A stretch of DNA of 64,000 nucleotides from Cronobacter dublinensis subsp. dublinensis LMG 23823 (GTDB taxonomy: Bacteria; Pseudomonadota; Gammaproteobacteria; Enterobacterales; Enterobacteriaceae), in assembly GCF_001277235.1 (NCBI RefSeq), contig NZ_CP012266.1, forward strand, positions 2,232,001 to 2,296,000, in the 5' to 3' direction. Positions within the stretch are counted from its first letter, which is position 1, and each line of letters begins with the position of its first letter. The notes under the pieces were generated by a model that was not told where the DNA came from, did not search any database, and was given only the letters and a program-made list of their open reading frames with translations. Of the stretch, positions 50,956 to 59,244 are shown piece after piece. The translations under genes were made by a program, and so were the position numbers.

Positions 50956-52281
50956 TTAACGCCGCAGCGGCAATCCGGCGGTCTCTTTGGCGCGCATCAC
51001 GGTAATAAAAGTCACCAGCGCCGCGCCCATCACATAAAACGCGGGCGAGAAAAGGTTACCGGTCGAGGCGATAAGAAACGCTGAAAACCACGGCGTGATA
51101 CCGCCGAAAAAGGCGACCGAAAGATTATAAGCGACAGACAACCCGCCATAGCGCACGCTGGTCGGAAACAGTTCGGCCATCGCCGCGCTGCACGCGCCAT
51201 CGAAGGCGGCGATAAACGCGCCCAGCAGCAGCATCGCCAGCACGGCGGAGAGAATGTCGCCATGCGCCATCACCATCAGCGCCGGATAGGTAAAGAGAAT
51301 AAACCCGCCGCAGCCCGCCAGCATCAGCGGGCGACGGCCGTAGCGATCGGAGAGCCAGCCCATAAACGGCACCATCACCGCAATACCGAACAGGCCGACG
51401 GTGGTGATCGCGTAGGCATCAAGCTTACTAAAGTGCATCTGGGTGATGAGATAGCCCGGCATAAAGGTTTGCAGCATCCAGTGACCGACCGCCTTAATCA
51501 CCACAAAACCCACGCAGAACAGCAGCGCGCCGCGGGCGCTGGTCAGCGTGCTGCGCAGCGGCGCGGCCTGCGTGGTGCCGGCTTTCGCCGCCGCCTGGAA
51601 TTCCGGGGTATCCTCAAGATGGGTTCGCAGATAAAGCCCCACCCAGCCGAGCGGCCCGGCTATCAGAAACGGAATACGCCAGCCCCAGTCGTTCATCGCG
51701 GTTTCGCCAAGCCCGGCGGTGAGCAGAAACACAAGCCCAGAGCCCGCGACAAACGCCATAAAACCGAAGTTATCGATCCAGCAGGTGAAATAGCCGCGCT
51801 TTTGCACCGGCGCGTATTCGGCAAGGAACGTCGTGGCGCCCGAGGTTTCGCCGCCCGCCGCAAAGCCCTGCACCAGGCGGGTGAGCACCAGCAGCGTCGG
51901 GGCCAGCAGGCCAATCTGATGGTAGGTAGGCAGCAGGCCCATAATGAAGGTGGCGCCGGAGGTGAGCAGGATAACCGTCGCCAGCACCCGCTTGCGCCCA
52001 ATGCGATCGCCGAGCGAGCCGAAATAGAGCCCGCCGAGCGGGCGCATCACAAACCCCGCGCCGAACACCGCGAACGAAGAGAGCAGCGCGGCCGCCGGGT
52101 CGCCCGTCTGGAAGAACTGCATGCCGATAATCGCCGCCAGGGTGCCATAGAGCCCGAAGTCGAACCATTCGACAAAATGTCCGACGCCGGTCGCCAGCAA
52201 GACCTTGCGTAGTTTACGCGCCAGCAGCGCCTGGTCGTCCACGGCGGCTCTTGTCACTTCACGTTCAACTGACTGCGTCAT
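50956..52281 (-). CDS. MHS-family MFS transporter (KgtP/ShiA-like)
   Basis: The 441-residue 12-TM protein has the metabolite:H+ symporter features: GHFVEWFDFGLYGTLAAIIG in TM1, MRPLGGLYFGSLGDRIGRKR (motif A), and the TM4-5 segment RLVQGFAAGGETSGATTFLA. Known members carry alpha-ketoglutarate, shikimate, citrate or proline/betaine. The substrate here cannot be told. A TATAGATCTATA palindrome lies 57 bases upstream. Convergent with the hypothetical gene at 50.6 kb. Confidence 0.87.
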   Translation of the reverse strand: MTQSVEREVTRAAVDDQALLARKLRKVLLATGVGHFVEWFDFGLYGTLAAIIGMQFFQTGDPAAALLSSFAVFGAGFVMRPLGGLYFGSLGDRIGRKRVLATVILLTSGATFIMGLLPTYHQIGLLAPTLLVLTRLVQGFAAGGETSGATTFLAEYAPVQKRGYFTCWIDNFGFMAFVAGSGLVFLLTAGLGETAMNDWGWRIPFLIAGPLGWVGLYLRTHLEDTPEFQAAAKAGTTQAAPLRSTLTSARGALLFCVGFVVIKAVGHWMLQTFMPGYLITQMHFSKLDAYAITTVGLFGIAVMVPFMGWLSDRYGRRPLMLAGCGGFILFTYPALMVMAHGDILSAVLAMLLLGAFIAAFDGACSAAMAELFPTSVRYGGLSVAYNLSVAFFGGITPWFSAFLIASTGNLFSPAFYVMGAALVTFITVMRAKETAGLPLRR

Positions 52282-52337
52282 AATGCCTCTCCTGGCTGGC
52301 GCGGCGGATCACTGCGCAAGCGTGTTTCTATAATAGA

Positions 52338-52349
52338 TATAGATCTATA
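52338..52349. promoter_or_regulatory. TATAGATCTATA palindrome upstream of the MHS transporter
   Basis: A perfect 12-base palindrome in the 5' region of the transporter gene, overlapping promoter-like AT-rich sequence. It is a candidate operator for an unknown regulator. Confidence 0.4.
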
Positions 52350-52448
52350 AGCCGCCGTGACGAGACCGCCCACGTTGCGCCGTTTAAAATGTGAGCTACG
52401 CCACGCCGCTCTGCGTAAAAAGTCGCCAGGATCACACTTCGACGCGTG

Positions 52449-52979
52449 TTAACCGCGCTTGCCCGGCATCATCCGCACCAGCGTGTTGTCCTTCCAGAAA
52501 TAGTGGTGCAGCAGCGCCGCCGCCGCATGTAGCCCAATCACAAAGTAGCTGAGATTGGCGATAAACGCATGAATGGCGCGCAGTTCCATCTCGCGATCTT
52601 CATTGGGCTCGGCCGCCACCGGCATGCTGATGCCAAAAGCGAACCATTCACTGCCGCCATAATATTTGGCGACAATGCCGAGCAGCGGCAGGCCGATAAA
52701 CATCAGATAGATGACGAGATGCACCAGATGGGAAAGCCCGATATACATCGCGCGCGGTTTCGGCACGATGGGCGGCGCGGGGTATTTCACCCGCACCAGC
52801 AGGCGCGTCACCATCAGCGCCAGGATCGCGATACCGCAGCTAAAGTGCGTCCAGATAAACAGCCGCCCGATATGTCGCGGCACCAGCCCGCGTAACTCCA
52901 TGGCCGCGTAAGCCATCACCACAAGAATAAACACCAGCCAGTGAAGCGTGATTTGCAACGAGGTGTATTTACTGCGCAT
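52449..52979 (-). CDS. cybB: Cytochrome b561 CybB, superoxide:ubiquinone oxidoreductase
   Basis: The 176-residue four-helix di-heme protein has the same length as E. coli CybB. Heme-ligand histidines are visible in TLHWLVF, THFSCGI, HLVHLVIYLM and IGLHAAAALLHHYFWKDNTL. E. coli CybB oxidises superoxide and passes electrons to ubiquinone. The ATG at 52979 has AGGA about 8 bases upstream and matches the family N-terminus (KYTSLQITLHW). The sRNA gene rydC, next to cybB in E. coli, was not seen here. Confidence 0.94.
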   Translation of the reverse strand: MRSKYTSLQITLHWLVFILVVMAYAAMELRGLVPRHIGRLFIWTHFSCGIAILALMVTRLLVRVKYPAPPIVPKPRAMYIGLSHLVHLVIYLMFIGLPLLGIVAKYYGGSEWFAFGISMPVAAEPNEDREMELRAIHAFIANLSYFVIGLHAAAALLHHYFWKDNTLVRMMPGKRG

Positions 52980-53076
52980 AAGACTATCCTGATTAAACGC
53001 AACGAAAAGACCAGGATAACGGCTGAAGATTAAATATTCATTAGTTTTCATGCCCCGATAACGTGAAGGAGAGAAT

Positions 53077-53997
53077 ATGAAGGCTCAGGAGGTTCTGTTA
53101 ACCCGTATGCGCGAGGCGGTGGCGCAAAGCCATACGCTCTCCGTCTGGCCGCAGGGCGAAGCGCCGGGCGCGCAAGCCAGCCGGGCGGTGTTTACCCTTG
53201 AGGAGCACCGGACCGGCGAGAGCGAACTTGACCGCGCCGTCACCGGCGTGCGGGCGCCGCGCATCGAGGTCTATGCCCCGCGCGAGCCCAACGGCGTGGG
53301 GCTGCTGGTGACGCCCGGCGGCGGTTACCGCCTCGTGGTGCTGGATAAAGAAGGCAGCGAGCTGGCACCCGCGTTTAACGACCGTGGCTATACGCTGTTT
53401 GTGATGACCTACCGCCTGCCGGGCGATGGCCACGCCGAAGGGGCCGACGCGCCGCTGGCGGATGTCCAGCGCGCCATGCGGTTTATCCGCGCCCACGCAG
53501 CGCGCTGGCGGCTCGACCCGGAGAAACTCGGCGTGCTGGGCTTCTCCGCAGGCGGGCACGCCGCCGCGAGCCTCGGCACCCGCTGGAACGACGCGGTCTA
53601 CGCGCCGCTTGATGACGCCGACGCGTACAGCGCCCGTCCGGCGTTTATGGGCCTGGTCTACCCGGTCATGACGATGGAAGACCTCGTCGCGCACCCTGGC
53701 TCCCGACAGGCGCTTATCGGCACGCAGCCCGATGAAAATGCTATCCGTCGCTATTCGCCGGAAAAAGCAGTCAACCGCGCCACCCCGCCCGCCTTTTTAC
53801 TGCACGCGGTGGACGACCCGGCAGTGAACGTGGAGAACAGCCTGTTGATGTTTAACGCCCTGCGCGCGCAGGGCGTACCGGTGGAGATGCATCTGTTCGA
53901 GCAGGGCCAGCACGGGTTCGGCATTCGCGACGCGCTGGGCCTGCCCGCGCAGATCTGGCCGGCGCTGCTGATGAACTGGATCGAGAGTCGGTGGTAA
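53077..53997 (+). CDS. Alpha/beta hydrolase (esterase, BD-FAE type)
   Basis: The 306-residue protein has the oxyanion segment LLVTPGGGYRLVVLDKEG, the nucleophile elbow GVLGFSAGGHAAASLG, and the acid/base residues in HAVDDPAVNVENS and GQHGFGIRD. It belongs with bacterial acetylxylan/feruloyl esterase-like hydrolases that remove acetyl or acyl groups from sugars. There is no signal peptide, so the substrate would be taken up first. AAGGAG lies 7 bases before the ATG. Confidence 0.86.
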   Translation: MKAQEVLLTRMREAVAQSHTLSVWPQGEAPGAQASRAVFTLEEHRTGESELDRAVTGVRAPRIEVYAPREPNGVGLLVTPGGGYRLVVLDKEGSELAPAFNDRGYTLFVMTYRLPGDGHAEGADAPLADVQRAMRFIRAHAARWRLDPEKLGVLGFSAGGHAAASLGTRWNDAVYAPLDDADAYSARPAFMGLVYPVMTMEDLVAHPGSRQALIGTQPDENAIRRYSPEKAVNRATPPAFLLHAVDDPAVNVENSLLMFNALRAQGVPVEMHLFEQGQHGFGIRDALGLPAQIWPALLMNWIESRW

Positions 53998-54058
53998 GGC
54001 AGCGGCCCCCCGCAGGCGGCCCCGAGCGGTGACAGAACGCCGCCGCGCCCGGCCGCTA

Positions 54059-54862
54059 TCATGCAAGCGAGCGATGACGTAAAAAGCTGGTGAGCTGCGG
54101 CTCATCATGAAGCGCCTGCCAGGCCTCCAGCACCTCAGGCGGGATTACCACGTCATCAATGAAGTCGCGGCCCGCCGGGCCGTAGCCGTTCGCGTCGTTG
54201 CGCAGGCGCGGGATCTCGCCCAACACCAGCGACAGGTAACGCTCCACCGGCCAGAGCCCTTCCGACGGCTCGCGAAACTGCACCGCCCGCGCGCCGTTTT
54301 CCAGCACGGGCTGTACCGCCGGGTAGCTCAGCCACTGCGGCGATGAGGCCGCGCCGCGCCAGGCGCGCGTGAAGGTGGCATGGGTGCGCCGCTGCATGGT
54401 CGGATCCTGAATCAGCACCGCCCGCGCGGGCAGTTCGCCGCGCGCCTCCAGCAGCGCACGGGTGAAGCTGGCGTTCTCGCCGCAGTTGGTGGACTTCTCT
54501 TCGACGATAAGCTGCTCCTCCGGCACTTCATGAAACTCGCGGGCAATACGGGCCAGGATCCCCGCCTCGGTAAGCCCGGTGGTGCGAAGGCGGTTATAGC
54601 GCGGGTGCTGCGCCACGGCGGCATACAGGAAGGTGGTGGAATGGCCCAGCCCACCCGTGATCAGCAGCGGCAATCCGCTCGCTTTAGCGAGCTGCGCGGC
54701 GGCATCGATGGTTGGCAACACCGCGTTACCGGCCAGCACGATAAGCTGCGCGTCGTCATTAGCGGGTACAGCCGAGAAATCGTTACGGGCAAGCCACCCG
54801 CCGATGAGGTTAACGCGTTGCAGTGTGCCTTGCGCCAGCAGAGGAAAAGGCATCATGTTCAT
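54059..54862 (-). CDS. ydcF: DUF218 S-adenosylmethionine-binding protein YdcF
   Basis: The 267-residue protein matches E. coli YdcF (266 aa): LIVLAGNAVLPTIDAAAQLA, LLITGGLGHSTTFLYAAVAQ, EKSTNCGENASF, QDPTMQRRTHATF and WPVERYLSLVLGEIPRLR. E. coli YdcF binds SAM in its crystal structure; the reaction is unknown. The ATG at 54862 has GGAGG 5 bases upstream. It occupies the E. coli position between cybB and hrpA. Confidence 0.93.
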   Translation of the reverse strand: MNMMPFPLLAQGTLQRVNLIGGWLARNDFSAVPANDDAQLIVLAGNAVLPTIDAAAQLAKASGLPLLITGGLGHSTTFLYAAVAQHPRYNRLRTTGLTEAGILARIAREFHEVPEEQLIVEEKSTNCGENASFTRALLEARGELPARAVLIQDPTMQRRTHATFTRAWRGAASSPQWLSYPAVQPVLENGARAVQFREPSEGLWPVERYLSLVLGEIPRLRNDANGYGPAGRDFIDDVVIPPEVLEAWQALHDEPQLTSFLRHRSLA

Positions 54863-54967
54863 GGTTACCTCCTTATTAAAAGCCAGTCTCAAGCCTACCG
54901 ACTGACGTACACCCGCCCTACCGGAGTGCTCCTAATTCGCCTGCGCCGGGCATGTGGTGACGCTTCG

Positions 54968-55378
54968 CTAATCCTCAAAAAACGTCATCCCCTGGTAAGG
55001 CCGCGCGCGGCAGGCGGCCAGTCGGGTGGCGAGACTGCCGACGTGCAGCTCCAGCTGATGCCCGTCCGGGTCGAGAAAATACCAGGAGTCGCCTTCGCTG
55101 CGGTTGGTTTTCCAGGTCTGGACGCCCGCGCGGGTGAGTGTTTCCACCATGCGGGGGAAATCCGCCTCGCTGACGGTAAACGCATAATGGGTGTAATCCG
55201 CAGGCGGCGCGCCAGCGCCGTCGTCAAGCGACAGGCAGAGCCACAGGTCGCCGCAGGAGAGATACGCCCCGCCGTCCCAGACGGCATGCCGCCGCAGCCC
55301 CAGCAGCGTATGATAAAACGCGACGCTTCGCGCGACATCGCGCACCGCGAGCGTCAGATGATTAAGCCCGCTCAGCAT
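54968..55378 (-). CDS. fosA: Fosfomycin-inactivating glutathione transferase FosA
   Basis: The 136-residue VOC-fold enzyme opens the fosfomycin epoxide with glutathione, using Mn2+ and K+. All key FosA residues are at their usual numbers: Mn ligands His7, His64 and Glu110; Thr9; the K+ loop Lys90, Ser94, Gly96, Ser98 and Tyr100; and Arg119. It resembles chromosomal Klebsiella/Enterobacter FosA (MLSGLNHLTLAV start, LDPDGH, LELHVGSLA). The start overlaps the acetyltransferase gene by 17 bases, so the two are translationally linked. Confidence 0.93.
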   Translation of the reverse strand: MLSGLNHLTLAVRDVARSVAFYHTLLGLRRHAVWDGGAYLSCGDLWLCLSLDDGAGAPPADYTHYAFTVSEADFPRMVETLTRAGVQTWKTNRSEGDSWYFLDPDGHQLELHVGSLATRLAACRARPYQGMTFFED

Positions 55379-55847
55379 GGCGCGCCGCATCCTGCAAATC
55401 TCGTGCGAAACAGACCGCGTCTTCCTGGCCCACGTAACGCCCGTAGTTGTCGATAATCTGGTAGCCGCGCCGCAGGTAAAACTCCACCGCGCGTGAATTG
55501 GTGCGGCGGGTTTCGAGCCAGGCCTGCTGATAGCCGAATTCACGGGCGAAGCCCTCCGCCGCGCTTAGCAACTGGCTGCCCGCGCCGGGGTTATCGGGCA
55601 GCGCAAACAGGCGTTTTATCTCGGCGATGCCGGGCCTGAGCGGACGGCACGCCACGCAGCCGACGGCCGCGCCGTCGCCGTTACGCGCCAGCAGAAACGT
55701 CGCGCCTTCAACGCGCACGTCGTCGTTGTCAAACGACTGGCGGCCCGAGCTGCCGGTGAGCGCCGCCAGCGTCTCGGAGAGCGCGGCCAGCAAAGGAATG
55801 GCGTCCGGGTGTGTCGGATCGCACGGTTCAATCAGATAATCGGGCAT
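55362..55847 (-). CDS. GNAT-family N-acetyltransferase
   Basis: The 161-residue protein has the GNAT core: a central strand with GCVACRPLRPGIAEIKRLFA, the acetyl-CoA loop PDNPGAGSQLLSAAEGFARE and the C-terminal ETRRTNSRAVEFYLRRGYQI. This EIKRLFV-type subgroup is common and its substrates are mostly unknown. GAGAGGAAAAC precedes the ATG. It is the first gene of a two-gene operon with fosA. Confidence 0.85.
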   Translation of the reverse strand: MPDYLIEPCDPTHPDAIPLLAALSETLAALTGSSGRQSFDNDDVRVEGATFLLARNGDGAAVGCVACRPLRPGIAEIKRLFALPDNPGAGSQLLSAAEGFAREFGYQQAWLETRRTNSRAVEFYLRRGYQIIDNYGRYVGQEDAVCFARDLQDAARHAERA

Positions 55848-56006
55848 GTTTTCCTCTCAGTTACGCGGCATCAGATCGCATCAACAGCATAGCGCAGCGG
55901 CATTACGCGTCGCGCGAATTCAGACAACGCGCTTCGATTCATTCACGTAATTATTCAAAGATAAATTTACATTCGCTTGAATTATCAAAACAGAGGGTTC
56001 TAAACT

Positions 56007-56022
56007 CGTTAGAGTACTAACG
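56007..56022 (+). promoter_or_regulatory. Palindromic operator at the marR-type gene
   Basis: CGTTAG-AGTA-CTAACG is a perfect 6-bp inverted repeat ending 2 bases before the regulator start. It overlaps where an RBS should be, so binding would block transcription or translation. It is the likely autoregulatory MarR site. Confidence 0.65.
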
Positions 56023-56024
56023 AT

Positions 56025-56480
56025 ATGGACTCCCTTTTGGATACGCGTGACCTCACTTTTTCTCATCTTTTATGGATGACCGCCCACCACTGGCGGCTGG
56101 CGGTTGACCGTCGGCTGAAAAATCTTGGCATGAGCCAGGCAAGCTGGGTGGCCGTCGCCGCGATAGCCCGTCACGACACCCCGCTGTCCCAGGGCGAACT
56201 GGCTCAGCAACTGGGCGTCGAGAGCGCAACGCTGGTGCCGCTGTTGAACCGTCTGGTGACGCAGCAGCTTATTGAGCGGGTCACGCCGCCGGGCGATCGC
56301 CGCAAGCGGCTATTAGTCGCCACCGCAGAGGGCCAGGCGCTGTATGAAAAGGTGAAAGTCGAGGCGGATGGACTCCGGGAGACTATCCTCTCTACGATCC
56401 CGCCGGATGAACTGGCGGTCACGCGTCGCGTGCTGGAGCGTTTGTTGCAGGAAATCGAAAATCAGTCATGCGAACGGTAA
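56025..56480 (+). CDS. MarR-family regulator of the efflux operon
   Basis: The 151-residue protein has a MarR winged helix (LSQGELAQQLGVESATLVPL, then RLVTQQLIERVTPPGDRRKR as wing). It heads an operon with an EmrB-like transporter (13-base overlap), a membrane-fusion protein and an outer-membrane factor, so it should repress the pump until a phenolic or other lipophilic ligand binds. The ATG at 56025 has no clear Shine-Dalgarno, only GAG 10 bases upstream. Confidence 0.9.
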   Translation: MDSLLDTRDLTFSHLLWMTAHHWRLAVDRRLKNLGMSQASWVAVAAIARHDTPLSQGELAQQLGVESATLVPLLNRLVTQQLIERVTPPGDRRKRLLVATAEGQALYEKVKVEADGLRETILSTIPPDELAVTRRVLERLLQEIENQSCER

Positions 56481-58123
56481 AACAAGACCCTTACGCGCCC
56501 CGCGAGTGGGCGCCACATGAAAAACCGATGCTGCTCGGCTCGCCGTCGACGCCGCACCACCCGCCTTATAAACGCATCGCCTATGGCATTGTCGGGCTGC
56601 TGGTGTGTCTGACCGGCGCGCTCAGTAACGCGATGGTGACCGCCAATCTGCAAAATTTGCAGGGCACATTCGCCGCCTGGTCAACCGAAATCGCCTGGCT
56701 GCCGGCGGTTTATGTGATGACGAACGTCTCCATCAACCTGCTGCTGGTGAAGTTTCGCCAGCAATATGGACTGCGCGCGTTTACCGAAGGGTTTCTGGTG
56801 CTCTATGTGCTGGTGACGTTTTTTCACCTCTTCGTGAACGATCTCAACACCGCGATGATGGTCCGCGCCGCCCACGGTATGGTGGGCGCGGCGTTAAGTT
56901 CGCTCGGTATCTATTACCAGATCCAGGCGTGGCCCGCGAAGCATCGTCTGAAGGCGCTGACCATCGGCATCACCGGCTCGCAGCTTGCGATCCCCATCGC
57001 CCGCCTCTTCTCCACCGAGCTGCTGGAGCTGGACGAGTGGCGCGGGCTCTATCTCTTCGAGCTGGGGCTGGCAATGATTTCCCTCGCCTGTGTGGTGGCG
57101 CTAAAGCTGCCGCCGGGCGATCGCCGTAAAGTGTTTGAGAAGAAAGACTTTATTACGTTTTTGCTGATGGCGCCCGGCATGGCGCTGTTGTGCGGCGCGC
57201 TGTCGCTGGGGCGTCTCGACTGGTGGTTTGAGGCACCGTGGATAGGCTGGGCGCTCGGCGCATCGCTGGTGCTTATCCTGGCAGCGGTTGTGTTTGAACA
57301 TAACCGCAATAACCCATTGCTTAATACCCGCTGGCTCTCCAGCGGCAGCATCCTGCGCCTCGGGCTTATCATGGTGTTGATTCGCATCGTGCTGGCGGAG
57401 CAGAACACCGGCGCTATCGGCTGGCTGCAATATGTCGGGCTCCAAAATGAGCAGATGACCCATCTGGCGCTGGCGATTCTGGCTGGCGTGGTGTGCGGCA
57501 TCGTCACCAGCGCGCTCACCATCAACCCGCAGAAAACCGTCTGGCCGATTATGGTGTCGCTGGCGCTGATGATCATCGCCTCGCTGATGGACAGCCAGGC
57601 CACCAGCCAGACCCGCGCCGATCAGATGCTGATAAGCCAGTTCCTGCTCGGCTTCGGCAGCGCGTTTTTCCTGGCCCCCGCGATGCTCGCGGGCATCGGT
57701 GGCGTGATAGCCGACCCGCGCAACCTGGTGAGTTTTTCGGTGCTGTTCGGCATGAGCCAGAACCTGGGCGGGCTTATCGGCTCGGCGCTCCTCGGCACCT
57801 TCCAGACCTGGCGGGAGAAATATCACTCCAGCCTGCTGGCCGATCAGCTCTCCTCGCTAAGCCCGCTGGTGAACGAGCGGCTCGCGCAGTACAGCCAGCT
57901 TTGGGGCAATGTGCTTAACGACCCGACGCTGCTGAACGCCCAGGCGGTGCAGCAGTTGCAGACGGTCGCCACCACCGAGGCGAATATTCTGGCCTATAAC
58001 GATACCTGTCTTTTAACGGCGGCGATTGCCGCCTCGACGCTGCTGTGGATTTTCTGGCGGCTTATCCGCCTGCGTCTCGCCGCGCGGCGGGCGCTGAAAC
58101 AGGCGATGCAGAGCAGCCCGTAA
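56468..58123 (+). CDS. DHA2-family MFS drug exporter (EmrB-like)
   Basis: The 551-residue protein has about 14 predicted helices of the DHA2 family, with SNAMVTANLQNLQGTF in TM1 and WSTEIAWLPAVYVMTNVSIN before TM2. The usual D-x-x-x-V-x-x-A-L motif of EmrB is replaced (NAMVTANLQN), a subgroup often paired with a three-part system for aromatic compounds. It overlaps the MarR gene by 13 bases. It would move substrate from the cytoplasm or inner membrane into the adaptor channel. Confidence 0.88.
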   Translation: MRTVKQDPYAPREWAPHEKPMLLGSPSTPHHPPYKRIAYGIVGLLVCLTGALSNAMVTANLQNLQGTFAAWSTEIAWLPAVYVMTNVSINLLLVKFRQQYGLRAFTEGFLVLYVLVTFFHLFVNDLNTAMMVRAAHGMVGAALSSLGIYYQIQAWPAKHRLKALTIGITGSQLAIPIARLFSTELLELDEWRGLYLFELGLAMISLACVVALKLPPGDRRKVFEKKDFITFLLMAPGMALLCGALSLGRLDWWFEAPWIGWALGASLVLILAAVVFEHNRNNPLLNTRWLSSGSILRLGLIMVLIRIVLAEQNTGAIGWLQYVGLQNEQMTHLALAILAGVVCGIVTSALTINPQKTVWPIMVSLALMIIASLMDSQATSQTRADQMLISQFLLGFGSAFFLAPAMLAGIGGVIADPRNLVSFSVLFGMSQNLGGLIGSALLGTFQTWREKYHSSLLADQLSSLSPLVNERLAQYSQLWGNVLNDPTLLNAQAVQQLQTVATTEANILAYNDTCLLTAAIAASTLLWIFWRLIRLRLAARRALKQAMQSSP

Positions 58124-58161
58124 CCTGACGACTTTTTGACTGACATAATTCTGGAGTAGTG

Positions 58162-59244
58162 ATGAGCCAACAAGGCGCCCCCACCCCCGCGTCGCCGGAA
58201 AAAAACAACCTGCGCGTGGTTTCCTTTTTCGCCGCTGGCGCCATCGGGCTGGTCGGCCTGCTGGTGATTATGTACGCCTGGCAGTTGCCGCCCTTTACTC
58301 GCCACGCGGCCTCGACCGATAACGCCTACGTGCGCGGCATGACGACGTTTATCAGCCCGCAGGTCAACGGCTACATCACCGCCGTCAACGTGCAGGATTT
58401 CGCGCACGTGAAACAGGGCGACGTGCTGATGACGATTGATGACCGCATCTATAAACAGCGGGTCCATCAGGCCCAGGCGACGCTTGCCATGCGCGAGGCG
58501 GCGCTTGCCAATAACCGCCAGCAGCGCCGCAGCGCCGAGGCGACTATCGAGCAGAATAAAGCCGCGCTCGCCAGCGCCCGCGCCCAGAGCCTGCACAACC
58601 AGGCCGATTTACGCCGTGTGAAAGCGCTGACGGAAGACGGGTCGCTGTCGGTGCGCGAGCGCGACGCCGCCATCGCCAGCGCCGCCCAGGGCAGCGCCAG
58701 CGTCGAGCAGGCCGCCGCCCAGCTTGAGGTGTCGCGTCAGAATCTGCAAAGCGTCATCGTCAACCGCGCCTCGCTGGAGGCGGATGTGGAAAACGCCCGC
58801 GCAGCGCTGGAGCTTGCCGAAATCGATCTGCAAAACACCCGCATCGTCGCCCCGCGCGACGGGCAGCTCGGCCAGATAACCGTCCGCCAGGGCGGCTACG
58901 TCACCGCCGGTACGCGACTCACCTCACTGGTGCCGCCGCAGCACTGGATCATCGCCAATCTCAAAGAGACGCAGCTTGCCGATGTGAAAACCGGGCAGCG
59001 GGTCACCTTTACCGTAGACGCGCTGAATGACGAGAAATTCGAGGGCCGCGTGCAGAGTATTTCCCCGGCGACGGGCGTCGAGTTCAGCGCCATCACGCCG
59101 GATAACGCCACCGGCAACTTTGTGAAAATCGCCCAGCGCATTCCGGTGCGCATAGAGGTGCTCGGCGACGCCGACAAACGCGCCCGTCTGCGCCCCGGCA
59201 TGTCGGTGCAGGTCACGATTGACACCCACAGCGAGGAGCCGTGA
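58162..59244 (+). CDS. HlyD-family membrane-fusion protein (EmrA-like)
   Basis: The 360-residue adaptor has an N-terminal membrane helix (about residues 22-42), a biotinyl-lipoyl half-motif (NAYVRGMTTFISPQVNGYIT), a long coiled-coil region (about 100-210, rich in Ala, Gln and Arg) and the second lipoyl half TRIVAPRDGQLGQITVRQGG. The start at 58162 has GGAG 5 bases upstream. It bridges the EmrB-like pump and the outer-membrane factor. Its stop overlaps the next start (TGATG). Confidence 0.92.
   Translation: MSQQGAPTPASPEKNNLRVVSFFAAGAIGLVGLLVIMYAWQLPPFTRHAASTDNAYVRGMTTFISPQVNGYITAVNVQDFAHVKQGDVLMTIDDRIYKQRVHQAQATLAMREAALANNRQQRRSAEATIEQNKAALASARAQSLHNQADLRRVKALTEDGSLSVRERDAAIASAAQGSASVEQAAAQLEVSRQNLQSVIVNRASLEADVENARAALELAEIDLQNTRIVAPRDGQLGQITVRQGGYVTAGTRLTSLVPPQHWIIANLKETQLADVKTGQRVTFTVDALNDEKFEGRVQSISPATGVEFSAITPDNATGNFVKIAQRIPVRIEVLGDADKRARLRPGMSVQVTIDTHSEEP

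Noticed and set aside
52282..53076. Possible rydC small RNA next to cybB
   Set aside because: In E. coli rydC flanks cybB, but neither gap here contains its pseudoknot-like sequence or an intrinsic terminator.
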